Source: Bigelowiella natans CCMP2755 (lineage: Eukaryota > Cercozoa > Chlorarachniophyceae). Taken from it: a DNA stretch of 32,500 bases. Each line of letters begins with the position of its first letter. Position 1 is the stretch's first letter. Where the stretch lies: the NCBI GenBank assembly GCA_000320545.1, contig ADNK01001159.1, forward strand, positions 1 to 32,500, written 5' to 3'. Shown here in pieces: positions 11,503 to 21,754 of this stretch. The notes beneath the pieces were generated by a model that was given only the letters and a program-made list of their open reading frames with translations, made no database searches and was not told the origin of the DNA. Made by a program: the position numbers and the translations under genes.

Positions 11503-12192
11503 ATGGAGGATGATGAATCTTCCAAGAGGAGGAAGATCAAGCATGTTGGCAAAGTTAATGAGGGGGGGAAGGTAAAATGGGAAGAGAAAGGGGGGAAGGC
11601 TGACAAAACAGAAAAAGATGGGACACGCAAGAAGGAAAAGAAGGAGAACACAAAAAAGGCACCATTCAAGTTTTGCCCTACGTGCTCAAACTGCTTACTA
11701 GTCGAGGAATGCTATTCCGAGGAGATATATTTTCGGTTATTCTGTCAGGTGATGTCTTTTAAACTAATCATTTTCTTGTAGCATTCATTATCCATAAATT
11801 ATCTCAGACATGTCCTTACATTGAGCGCATTACAACAACAATACGCGAGACAACTTTCATGAAGAAGAAGAAGAAGGTCGATGATGTCCTTGGCGGCCCA
11901 GACGCATGGAAACACGCGGATAGAACAGAAAGTAAATCATCATTACAGGAATTGACACCGACAAACCTCTCATAACAATCCTTGATAATATTTTTTTGCT
12001 TGCTCTTTGTAGCACTGTGCCCAAAATGTAGGCACACAGAAGCATACTACAAACAATTACAGGTTGTGGAAAAGATATTTTCTTGAAAGTCGCCGTTTTA
12101 GATGTATTTTTTTAACCTAGATGAGAAGCGCGGACGAGCCTATGACGACGTTCTATAGATGCGTAAAGTGTGGGAACAATTGGAGGGATTGA
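11503..12192 (+). CDS. POLR3K: DNA-directed RNA polymerase III subunit C11 (RPC10/POLR3K), with basic N-terminal extension
   Basis: This small subunit supports RNA cleavage, termination and reinitiation by Pol III. Four exons, 11503-11748, 11808-11931, 12013-12062 and 12121-12192, give 163 aa with matching phases. Seen: an N-terminal zinc ribbon (FCPTCSNCLLVEE from residue 57, paired with FCQTCPY), the linker KKVDDVLGGPDAW, and a C-terminal TFIIS-like zinc ribbon (CPKC, CVKCGNNWRD). The ribbon carries the invariant cleavage loop RSADEPMTTFYRC. Family members are about 108 aa and begin right at the first ribbon. The extra ~56 residues here are Lys/Glu-rich. I chose the ATG at 11503; an upstream start or a start nearer the ribbon is possible, but no ATG lies between 11503 and the ribbon in this frame. 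It is divergent from USP39. Confidence 0.95.
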
Positions 12193-13195
12193 TCTGACTA
12201 TACAAAAATTAAGGTACTTGTCCATATAAATATTTAGAGTAAAAAAAATAACGCATGTGTATGATTTATTGATAGGTTTTCTTAGCAAGGTGTAAACTAA
12301 ATTACGTCAGAACCCGAGTAGGAGTTGAGCGTTCGCTTCGGAAGCATCATCATAGCTGAACAGAATCGTGTGACACGCTACTTGACTACCATGCTGTCAG
12401 CTGAGATGTTGACTTGTACAAAGAGGAAAAAGTGCAGTGTCCAACTAAGGCCACAGGCCACATCCAGACATGAAGCTATAGCAGTAAAAAGGTGCCATAC
12501 CGGCTGCAATGAAATTAGAAACGATGGGTGACATGATCACGCTTCCTGTTCATCCACACGTGTAACATCACATGTTGACCCTGGTGATTGGTCAACAGCT
12601 AGCTGTCGTCGATGAGTGACGTACGTGTACTCATCAGTAATTGCTCCTGTTGATTTTGAGTCTGCTGGCAGCAGTGCGCAGTTGTGCCAAGGTTGTCAAA
12701 CGTCAGTTGTCAAGCAATGAAAACCCGTGTGGAGGAAATGGAGGTGTTTCCGCACTCATCATCAAAAATGATTGACGCACAGCATCGCAATGTGCAAATG
12801 TGTTTCCGCATCTCTGCACTGACAACACCAGAAGATGCTGGTGGACATCATTGCTAGCCGCTAGTAGATTGCAGCGCTGCGTGGGCGCATGCACATTGAT
12901 TTGCTTGTTTGCACACACACGTGGACATGCACGCGGGGAGGAAAATTTGATGCGCCTGTCTAGCTGTGCACGTCCCGACAGCCTCGTCATCCGCCAAAAA
13001 ACATTGCGCCGCGCCATGTGGACTAGACGCCCAGTCCTGGAGTTTGCATTGGCAGTGCATGCAACAGCTAGCCAGCTAGCCAGGCTAGCGGGCTGTGCTG
13101 GTGTGAGCCAACAATGCCAGAAGGACTAGAACAATGAGATCAGCCGATGAGATCTCAATGCAACACGAAAACCGGCAAAGGGGCCGGATGAATTG

Positions 13196-13215
13196 ATGGC
13201 ACGCATGCCAGTGCA
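13196..13215. repeat. 20-bp exact direct repeat, copy 1
   Basis: ATGGCACGCATGCCAGTGCA, repeated exactly at 13816-13835. The core TGGCACGCATGCCA is nearly palindromic. An exact 20-mer pair is not expected by chance in a window this size. Confidence 0.85.
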
Positions 13216-13815
13216 TTGTGATCACTTGCATTGAAAAAAACGTTTCCAACATTGAACCTTCAGCACACTGGGAAAATTGCCTGGTTGCGCTCTGCGCACA
13301 AATCATGCGAAATCTGGTGAAAGTTTCCTTTTCTGGTTTCCAAAAAAATGATTTGGAAATCAGGAATTTGACACTTGTTTTCAAGCAAAATCCAATTCAC
13401 TGCCGACTTGAACCAGTTTTTTTTCAAATGACACTTCGGATGAGATGCCAAAGTGAACCAAATTGCTTTTTGCCATCTCAAAAGTGTCAATTCAGGAATT
13501 CCATCAGGAAATTTTGAGGGGTCTTGCAGGAACTCAGCACGCACCAAGTTCCGAAACCAAATCCCTCACATCCACTGCTTCAATTGCTGCCGTCTAGCCG
13601 TGCAGGCCAGCAGACCGAGATGGAAAGTTCAGACAATCAACAACAACAACGACAATGAGAGCGTGCCATCTCCCGCTACGCACGCGATGAGTGCACAAAC
13701 TGGCAAACCGAAGGCGCGACACTGCATGTGCGTCCACGGAAAGTCTTGAGGCTCCGTGCTGGCGTGCGCCATGCTAGCATGTTCCAAAAGCACACATGGA
13801 ACGTCCACACGCATC

Positions 13816-13835
13816 ATGGCACGCATGCCAGTGCA
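13816..13835. repeat. 20-bp exact direct repeat, copy 2
   Basis: Second copy of the 20-mer at 13196-13215, 620 bp away in the same orientation. It lies just before a GA microsatellite. Confidence 0.85.
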
Positions 13836-13843
13836 CGTGTGTT

Positions 13844-13845
<2 letters not shown>

Positions 13846-13892
<47 letters not shown>
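13846..13892. repeat. (GA)n microsatellite
   Basis: About 23 GA units with flanking unique sequence. Confidence 0.95.
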
Positions 13893-13894
<2 letters not shown>

Positions 13895-13950
13895 ACTCCT
13901 CACACTCATTGCCCAATCCTTTTGCTGCCATTTTACTTCCACTGCTACTT

Positions 13951-13965
13951 CTACCACTACTACTT

Positions 13966-14006
<41 letters not shown>

Positions 14007-14013
14007 GCTACTG
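13951..14013. repeat. (CTA)n microsatellite
   Basis: CTA/ACT triplets with a few CTT/CCA interruptions. On the minus strand it reads as AGT/GTA and makes a spurious poly-Ser frame. Confidence 0.95.
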
Positions 14014-14122
14014 TGAGTCCTGCTGCTACTGAAAATTGACCCAACTCTTTCATCATTCACCCATTGCTTGTACTGCCTGAATGGCAATGCTGCCGCTGCT
14101 ACCGACCTTTGTTGTTCCTCAC

Positions 14123-14203
14123 CTCGATGTTTGCCTTTTGCTCAATTAAACACTTCAGACGAGCGAGATCGTTGTTCTTTGCTGCGTGGAAGATGTCAGA
14201 CAT
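14123..14203 (-). CDS. Isolated ankyrin-type first exon
   Basis: The ATG at 14203 opens a 27-codon block, MSDIFHAAKNNDLARLKCLI followed by EQKANIE, ending exactly at a GTGAGG donor. The pattern (helix, LARLKCLIEQKANIE turn) is that of the first repeat of an ankyrin protein. The next expected words (xxNNxGxTPLHLA) are not found. Without splicing the frame stops after 34 aa. Either the rest lies far downstream beyond the repeat-rich 12.2-14.1 kb, or the gene has been broken by that sequence. It is divergent from the phosphatase gene at 14554. Confidence 0.55.
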
Positions 14204-14553
14204 TGTTCAACTGTTTCTGCAATCACTGTGACGATGGGGGTGGACAATGGCAATGTGGGGGGGACGACTGCGAAAGAAATTGAGAGATCTGTAAGATTTA
14301 TCTTTTCCGTGTCAAAATTCCTATTTGTCACCCTACTACCGGCAATTTTCGTAAAAGACTTGCAATAGTTGGCTATTTAAGTGGATTTCACATCAGATGT
14401 GTCGTTCTAGCCGTTCATGGACATTTTTATACCAGATTCTACGATCCTACTCTCCACATCGTTGTGCACACAATCACATAATTCAGGAGTCAGGCTACCT
14501 TTCCAAGTTGGTGTCTTTCACCTTGATGTTTGAAGCACGAATATTTTCATTAG

Positions 14554-16321
14554 ATGGGAGCCAGCGCTGGGCTGTTACAGCCTTCGTCGTCACTCCAAGA
14601 TGCGAATCGACGGGATGAGATTCGAAAGACTGCCAAGTCTGCGTTCAAGGCCTGGCATTTTGGCTGTATCGCAACTGTCACCGGAGTAGGAGCAATGATT
14701 GCGCATTACAACAAGGTGCAAAACACCCTGCCCACAAAGGAGCCGTCACTTAAAACTCTCTATCCCTCTCTCTCTCTCTGATTCCAGGCGACATGGATTC
14801 GGAGTATCTTTGCGGTAGCTACATCTGGAGCAATCATTGGCTTTCTGGTATTTATTTTTTGTAGTCTAACGGACTATGGCTGATAAGGAAGATTGATTTT
14901 TGTAGTGGCTGCGACCTGTTTACGAAAACGGTAAATTGAAGCGTGTCGGCACATACGCTGCAGCGGTATCAATACAATACGCTAACAAGCCCCCCCCCCC
15001 CCCCCCCCTCTCTAGCAGAAATATTAACTTCACTATCTTTCAGGTTCAAGCCATGGGAAAAGTTACACCGATACCTCTAGAGTGTCGAAAAGGAAAGCTG
15101 TATAGAAGCTCTATGCCGGGTGACTTTGGATTAAAAAGACTAGTTTGTACTGTCCAGTCAGCGAGCTTTTGTTTTAATCTATCTATATTACTCTTCTCCA
15201 GGTGGATCATACGACGATGAAAGTGAAGTAAGTCATTTGCTCAAATCCAAGATTAATGATCTCTAATTGAGAAAATACATTGGCAGGTGTTGAGTTTATG
15301 GAAGCGTTTCGATGTAACACACATTGCCTGCTTGAATCCAGAAAAAGAAATTCTGAAGAAATCAGGTAAGTTTTGTTTACTAAGCATAATAGAAGGTGGA
15401 TCAAATAAGTGTGTTCTTGGATGTGCTTATCTCAAAGGAAAAGACTTGTTGAAGGAGTATAAAAAAAGAGGACTCACGGTAGTGTCTAACCTGTTGATAA
15501 TGAATTCAACTGATTTTTCTTCATTCAAGGTTAAAACTTGCCCAATCCGTAACTATTACGGCACACAAGTTTTGAGAATTCAGGAGCTTGTGGACACGAT
15601 AGTACGTACATCATCTTTTGAGTTTTGGCTAATTTATTAGTTTGTGATACCTCCATAGATTTCCTCACTTTTCTTTGTTTTGTTCTTTGTATTTCGTTAG
15701 GATTGTTGGTTAGATGATGGTAAAAATGTTGCCATACACTGTAGTGCTGGTGTTGGTCGGACAGGTGAATAAAAATCGTAAATCAAAACTGTGGGGAATG
15801 ATTAAGCGGAGCAGATTTATTATTTTAGGAATGGTTATAGGATGCCTCATGCAAAGTGCCTTTGGATTTGAAGTTGACGAGGCTATACAATATGTTCAGA
15901 AGTATCTGAAGATTTTGCTCAAATGCCAAAAAATGAATAATGAACCCGTAAATTTTAATAATGATGGATAATACAGGTATATTCGATGTGCTCTAACAAA
16001 CCCGAAGCAGATTATAGTGGTAGGTGGTAAATTTTTGCTGGGGTACGGAAGGGGAGGAGAGAGAGAAGATAGATGGATGCATTGTTCTTAACTATGCAAG
16101 GGTATAATCATGTTTTTTCAAGGTCTCAGCATTCGGAGAGCATCTCTCGAGAATGTCGTCAGAAAGTATTAAGAATCTAATTGTCGTGGTGCAGTTGTTA
16201 TTCATTTGCTTTTGTTGTTTTTGTAGAGAAAGACGATGGTAGTTTGAGGATACAATCTAGCGAAAATAAGAAGATTCCTGCCGGAAAGCTTGAAGTTATA
16301 TCTGACGAACAGGACAAATGA
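14554..16321 (+). CDS. Dual-specificity/tyrosine phosphatase-like protein with N-terminal membrane segment, 13 exons, 297 aa
   Basis: Exons: 14554-14715, 14788-14847, 14906-14965, 15044-15119, 15202-15227, 15287-15365, 15438-15478, 15530-15601, 15701-15764, 15829-15901, 15977-16019, 16123-16165, 16227-16321. All phases join. Residues 1-30 are polar and start MGASAG, a possible N-myristoylation site. Two hydrophobic stretches (about 31-50 and 57-76) suggest membrane hairpins. The catalytic part has RKGKLYRSSMPGGSYDDE, then DLLKEYKKRGL and CPIRNYYGTQ. The P-loop HCSAGVGRTG has Cys206 and Arg212. Homologues recalled from this family have PIxDF where this protein has PIRN (Asn176), so the usual general-acid Asp appears to be Asn. 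The donor at 15119 was preferred over 15146 because it gives the family spacing MPGGSYDDE. The tail is basic/acidic. The substrate is unknown. Confidence 0.85.
14990..15008. repeat. poly-C tract in phosphatase intron 3
   Basis: A run of about 18 C about 35 nt before the acceptor of exon 15044-15119. It can act as a polypyrimidine tract and is a likely site of length errors. Confidence 0.9.
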
Positions 16322-16730
16322 TACCGCAAAATTATTAACTACCCTCAATTGAAGAAAGCTAATGAGTTACCACTGTGAAAGAACAGCAGCTGAAAAATGA
16401 GACGCATTGCGCATTGTAGCTGCCTTAGTTTCATCATCATGCAATCTACACAGCAGATATGTGTCGCAATGTACTGTGTATTTAGTTAATGCGCAGAGCT
16501 ACATACGCATCGCATGTAGCTTGTGGATGAACGCTCTCGCTAGCTCGCTCGTGCATGCGCAGCATGAACACAACTGTGCACATGCGCACGCACACAGCTC
16601 TGGAGCTGCCCTAATGATCAGATTGCTTCTCAAAGCAAACAAGCTCGATCAGGCATGTTCTCATCTTCCTTGAGCTTTGTTCTCTCTGAATGAAATGCAT
16701 GGAGAGCAGCAAATGCACTCGGAACGGCTC

Positions 16731-16773
16731 CGATGATGCAAACACGACGTTCCGCGATGATGCAAACACGACG
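16731..16773. repeat. 19-bp tandem direct repeat, two copies
   Basis: CGATGATGCAAACACGACG occurs at 16731-16749 and again at 16755-16773, with a 5-nt spacer and a 24-nt period. Confidence 0.9.
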
Positions 16774-16867
16774 CTTTCTCGACTCATCTGTGGCTACGAT
16801 GATGGTGGTTTCGATCATCTCATCCACCGACAAGCTGGTGCTGGTGCTACTGTTGTTGTGATTCTAT

Positions 16868-16894
16868 GGTGGTGGTGGTGGTGGTGGTGGTGGC
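16868..16894. repeat. (TGG)n microsatellite
   Basis: About nine TGG units, followed by GCG and more GGTGG. Confidence 0.9.
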
Positions 16895-17359
16895 GATAGT
16901 GGTGGCCTCCTCCTTCTCCTCCTGCTCCTTCTCTTCTCTAGATGTTCCGCAGCGGGAAAAGTGGTTGCGAGGAGCCGTGCTTGGATGTACTCTATTTTGA
17001 ATGAATGATTAAATCAATAATGATACAGGTAACAACATGGGAAATACTCATGACATAGAGAACTCTCCAATGTGAGATGTAGTAGTAGTACATGTAGTAG
17101 TAGTTGTAGTGTACGGAAAGTTTAGATCTAGTGTTCACACATTTGACACTTGTTCATCCGACGAGGAAAAATGAACTAATATTTCGTTTCCTACATTATT
17201 GCATTCTATTCTGTGTGCCTGCATGTCGTACCGACAAAAGATAGACGATTTCGTTGGTGTCGCATGACGATAATGATGATGAGATGATCTACCTTTCTTG
17301 TTGTACAAACAAGCCGACGGACTGGACTGGACCTAGACCTCCACCTGACCACAGACACG

Positions 17360-18555
17360 ATGTTGAGAAAATTCGTTGCAGATTCGCTGTCACCACCAAA
17401 CATGAACCCAGTAGAGTTCAAGATGGACTTGGAAGATGTGCCTTTTGACCCAAGGCGTCATTTACAGTACGAACCACCGACACACGTAAAAACTTTGGAT
17501 TTCAAAGATGTTCCATTTCCCTACTCGCCGGAGATTCAACGGGACTTCCCTGGGGTAGCTTATACGCGCCCATTTCGTTTGCTTTCAGAGGAAGGCACTC
17601 AAATATTGAGTGAGTGTTCTATTTTGTATCATCCTGTTGTTGTCCCTAAAGTATCTTCACCTTTTTCACACTCTTTCCCCATCCAGAATCGATTGTTATG
17701 AGGTACAAAGATACCCATCTTAAACAAAATGAGCGTAACAAGTGTCTTCGTGGACTTGGTTACCTCTCGAAATGGGTGCGCGACTTCTCGTTTAACCCTG
17801 ATGTCAACAAAATTTTTGCAGATCTCTCACTTCAACCCCTATCTCCCCACAATGGAATTATGAACCATGGACACACAAATTTTGGAGAGCCAGGAGCTGG
17901 TAGAGCTGTGGACCAATGGCATGTCGACAGCACCGACTATGTGTTCGTTCTTATCTTAAGCGACATGACAGACATGGATGGGGGAGAACTGCAGGTATTG
18001 CAGATGGCTGATGCCAGCGGGAAATTCTTCGATGATCTCAGGGTGACGGGAGTTCCAAAATCTAAGATTGAAACTGTCAACTATAAGGGGGCAGGTTACT
18101 GCGTCTTCATGCAGGGCTCGAAGATCCTGCACTCAGTTACACCAGTCCTGAAGGCGAGGGAGCCCCGTATCTCCTTCGTACAGTCCTTCACGAATAGAAA
18201 TGTGTTTGCGGACGATAGGACTCGCCTCGTTGCATTTCGAGATCAAGCTAATGATCCAGACGATGTAGCTAATCTCGAGTATGCCCGTCATAAAGCCTGG
18301 CGTGTAAAGGGGCAGATGCAATACATAGCTGAAAAAGTAAAATTTGGTACCTCCGAAAAAGAGTTGGCTAGCATATTTGCTAACGCAGCGAAGGAGCTCT
18401 TAAAAGCCCGTAAACTGCTTTTGAGAGAAATTAGTGATCTACCAGGATTTTTAGTAAACGAAAATGATAAAGTCACAACCTCTGGAAAAGACCGTGGCGC
18501 CAAACAAAAGGTTGTGAATAAAGGGGGAAATGGAGCTCCAAGGGCAAAACTCTAA
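17360..18555 (+). CDS. Fe(II)/2-oxoglutarate-dependent oxygenase, 2 exons, 372 aa
   Basis: Exons 17360-17609 and 17687-18555, joined across a GTGAGT-CAG intron of 77 nt. The double-stranded beta-helix motifs are visible: WHVDSTDYVFVLILSD with His162 and Asp164 as iron ligands, GGELQVL, GYCVFMQGSKILHSVTPV with the distal His232, and a PRISFVQSF strand with Arg244 as likely 2-oxoglutarate anchor. The full HxD...H facial triad is therefore present and the enzyme looks active. Residues about 255-330 form a charged, probably helical extension after the core, and the last 40 residues are Lys/Gly-rich, possibly unstructured or nuclear. The substrate is unknown; the layout resembles the uncharacterised eukaryotic 2OG-oxygenases seen in fungi and algae more than prolyl-4-hydroxylase proper. 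No transmembrane segment. An upstream start was not excluded. Confidence 0.9.
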
Positions 18556-19020
18556 ATGTAGATAAAATTAGATACTGCAAAAATCTCTGCAATTCCCTGG
18601 TCGTCACGTTCACAGAATCAGCGAAAGTGCTTTTGGATAATCATCCGGGATTTAAGGATGAACGAATCTTGTTTTCATGTTTTCATTGCTTCACACGTAA
18701 TATATGCAAGCCTCTGCTACGATGTTACATACACCTGATACCATGTTCATTACACACTGTACGTACAAGAGTGCCTCTTCTCTGATACATACGCATGAGC
18801 TGCGACCGTACCTGGCAAGAACCGTCAGTCACGTCAGGCTGGGCCAGAAAAACCGAATTGCTGGTTGCTAGGTTGTTCGCAACATGAAATAAAGAGGGAC
18901 AACCACCTTTAGCCTCACCTAGTCGCTGAGAGCCATGATCGCGGTGGGGTCGTAGTCGGATGTGGCACTCTAGCATTACTAGACCATTCAGTTGTTCACC
19001 TGCTATATAGCCTGAGCTGG
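18556..19020. other. Intergenic, 3' side of oxygenase gene
   Basis: Contains the oxygenase 3' UTR, but no clear AATAAA signal close to the stop. Nothing else is assigned. Confidence 0.4.
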
Positions 19021-19710
19021 TCCAGTGGTGATCATCGCTAGATCGTGGCCACGTTGCACACCTAAACAGCGCATGCTAGCCATGCAGCATCTCTTTGGCT
19101 GTCCTGTTCCCTAGCTAGCTAGCTAGCTAATGCCAATTATACAATTGTTCACATTTACATCCATGCATCAATCATGGCTAGATAGCATGTACGTGTACAT
19201 GCATGGTCTCTCTGCGCTGCCTTGCAACTAGTCAATGATGACTCTTAAGGACTAGATCTAGAGATGATACGATGGCAATAATTTGCACAAATTCATCTAG
19301 TCATGTCCATGGTCCATGATGTGATCTAGTGTGATGCAGCATGCTAGCATGGCTATGCTAGTACGTACTAGAGTAGATGGCATGCGCACGTACGCTAGTA
19401 CGACTATGGCACACAGAGAGCTAGTAGAGGGATGGATCTCTGCGCGCTCTTCTGAGCATCACTAGCGGATCATTTAGAAGTTTACTAGCTAGACTATAGT
19501 CTAGCTAGTGTGCATCATCATCTAATTTCATTCGTGATTTTGTTAGCTCTAGAGCTCATCTCTAGCTAGTTTTGGCAACAACAATCAATAAACACTTCTA
19601 GACTTCTGAGTTGCTAGCTAGCTAGTGATGTACGTGGTGTGTACCGGGCGGACGAAGAGCCTTCCGTTGGTTTGCAACACTTAACTAACTATCAAGCCTA
19701 GCTAAAATTT
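19021..19710. repeat. CTAG-rich intergenic island
   Basis: I count about 30 CTAG tetranucleotides in about 690 bp, against roughly 3 expected from random order. CTAG units occur in tandem (19111-19129) and scattered in GCTAGC and ACTAGT contexts. CATG and GTAC palindromes are also frequent. There is no open frame of note. It sits between the oxygenase and the histone pair. Confidence 0.8.
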
Positions 19711-20061
19711 ACACCTTGCGGCACTTCGCCAAAATAAGCGTGCGCAGATGCGCAGCCCCAATTTTTACTGTAGAATAGTCCACGCACTCTGCCTAGCTGC
19801 TTCTGATTTGACGATGTCATTATTATTCTAGTATTGGTCGCAGAATGCAGTCGAGGAGTCCTTGTATGTACATTCTACATTTTGGCTTTATATGCGATGC
19901 TTACTACGAGCTCCGGGTGCCGAAGCGTTGGATAGTCGCTGACCGTTGTGCTTACTTGATTTCATAATCAGTGACGAAGACTTACATTCTAATAATATTT
20001 GAGTCAATACAGTCTCAATGTGTAGGTGAAGTCATCATCACAGTTTCATTTGTATAGTGGG

Positions 20062-20076
20062 GGTGTCTTAGACACC
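20062..20076 (-). promoter_or_regulatory. Histone-type 3' stem-loop of H4 mRNA
   Basis: Read on the minus strand it is GGTGTCTAAGACACC: a 6-bp stem with a 3-nt loop, starting 28 nt after the H4 stop codon. Position, GG-CC ends and stem match the stem-loop that binds SLBP in replication-dependent histone mRNAs. The loop is one base shorter than the usual four. See the matching element at 21739. Confidence 0.8.
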
Positions 20077-20104
20077 GGTTGTATTTCTGGAATTGACTGG
20101 TAAT

Positions 20105-21234
<1,130 letters not shown>

Positions 21235-21705
21235 ATGTCTGGAAAAGGAAAAGGAAAAGGAGGCCGCGGAAAAGGCAAAGCCGTGAAGGCAACCACCCGA
21301 TCAGCTCGCGCTGGTCTGCAATTCCCTGTAGGCCGTATCTCTCGTTTCTTGCGCAGAGGACGCTACGCAACTCGTGTTGGAGGCGGTGCTCCCGTCTACC
21401 TTGCAGCAGTCCTCGAGTACCTCACCGCTGAGATTCTCGAGCTTGCTGGAAATGCTGCTCGCGACAACAAGCGATCCCGTATCATTCCTCGCCACGTCCA
21501 GCTCGCTATCCGCAACGACGAAGAGCTTAACAAGCTTCTCGGAGATGTCACCATCGCTGCAGGAGGTGTTCTCCCAAACATTCACGCTGTCCTCCTGCCT
21601 AAGAAGAAGGCATCCAGCACAGTTACTAAGAAGCCTAAGAAGAAGTCTTCCAAGAAGAAGGGAAAGAAAAAGGGAAAGAGAGTTGCTGCCTCCCAGGAAT
21701 ACTAA
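21235..21705 (+). CDS. Histone H2A with C-terminal SQEY (H2A.X-type), 156 aa
   Basis: Intronless. The start [18 protein letters not shown] is chosen over an in-frame 23-codon upstream extension because it gives the family N-terminus. The core contains [59 protein letters not shown] and [15 protein letters not shown]. The tail, about 30 residues, is a Lys/Ser array ending AASQEY. The terminal SQ(E/D)-aromatic motif is the DNA-damage phosphorylation site of H2A.X. With only this H2A in the window, it may serve as both canonical and damage-response H2A, as in yeast. The longer Lys-rich tail is unusual compared with about 130 aa in animals. Confidence 0.97.
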   Translation: MSGKGKGKGGRGKGKAVKATTRSARAGLQFPVGRISRFLRRGRYATRVGGGAPVYLAAVLEYLTAEILELAGNAARDNKRSRIIPRHVQLAIRNDEELNKLLGDVTIAAGGVLPNIHAVLLPKKKASSTVTKKPKKKSSKKKGKKKGKRVAASQEY

Positions 21706-21738
21706 ATATGCCGTTGATCCAATTCAACAAGTCCAATT

Positions 21739-21754
21739 GGTGTTTCTAAACACC
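21739..21754 (+). promoter_or_regulatory. Histone-type 3' stem-loop of H2A mRNA
   Basis: GGTGTTTCTAAACACC: a 6-bp stem and a 4-nt loop TCTA, starting 33 nt after the H2A stop. This has the full architecture of the replication-dependent histone stem-loop (16 nt, GG...CC). Confidence 0.88.

Larger units (their letters stand above)
12193..14122. other. Long intergenic, repeat-like stretch
   Basis: No supported gene. The stretch has a distinct texture: dense CATG, TGCA, GCTAGC and GCATGC words, then GA and CTA microsatellites. Several open frames of 80-150 codons occur on both strands (for example 13260-13547 minus and 12800-13129 plus). None shows a known domain, splice signals or consistent codon use. 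A 20-nt word is duplicated at 13196 and 13816. It may be remains of a transposable element, but no terminal inverted repeats, target duplications or transposase-like protein were found. Confidence 0.45.
16322..17359. other. Intergenic between phosphatase and oxygenase genes
   Basis: No gene seen. The first 350 bp are CATG/TGCA-rich. A 19-nt direct repeat and a TGG run (16868-16894) follow, then AT-richer sequence with GTA triplets near 17080-17110. The promoter of the oxygenase gene should lie in the last few hundred bases; no clear element is visible. Confidence 0.5.

Noticed and set aside
12703-13547. Several open frames of about 70-110 codons on both strands
   Set aside because: They overlap each other in the CATG-rich repeat-like stretch and show no motif or splice support.
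13629-14087. 152-codon poly-Ser/Leu-Ser minus-strand frame
   Set aside because: It is translation of CTA and GA microsatellites plus repeat-like DNA, with no domain.
15120-15146. Alternative phosphatase exon 4 ending at 15146, adding 9 residues
   Set aside because: The donor at 15119 keeps the family spacing between the SSMPG and YDDE motifs. The longer form is possible as a splice variant.
16731-16773. Possible CRISPR-like repeat/spacer
   Set aside because: Only two 19-nt copies with a 5-nt gap, in a eukaryotic context; a simple tandem duplication.
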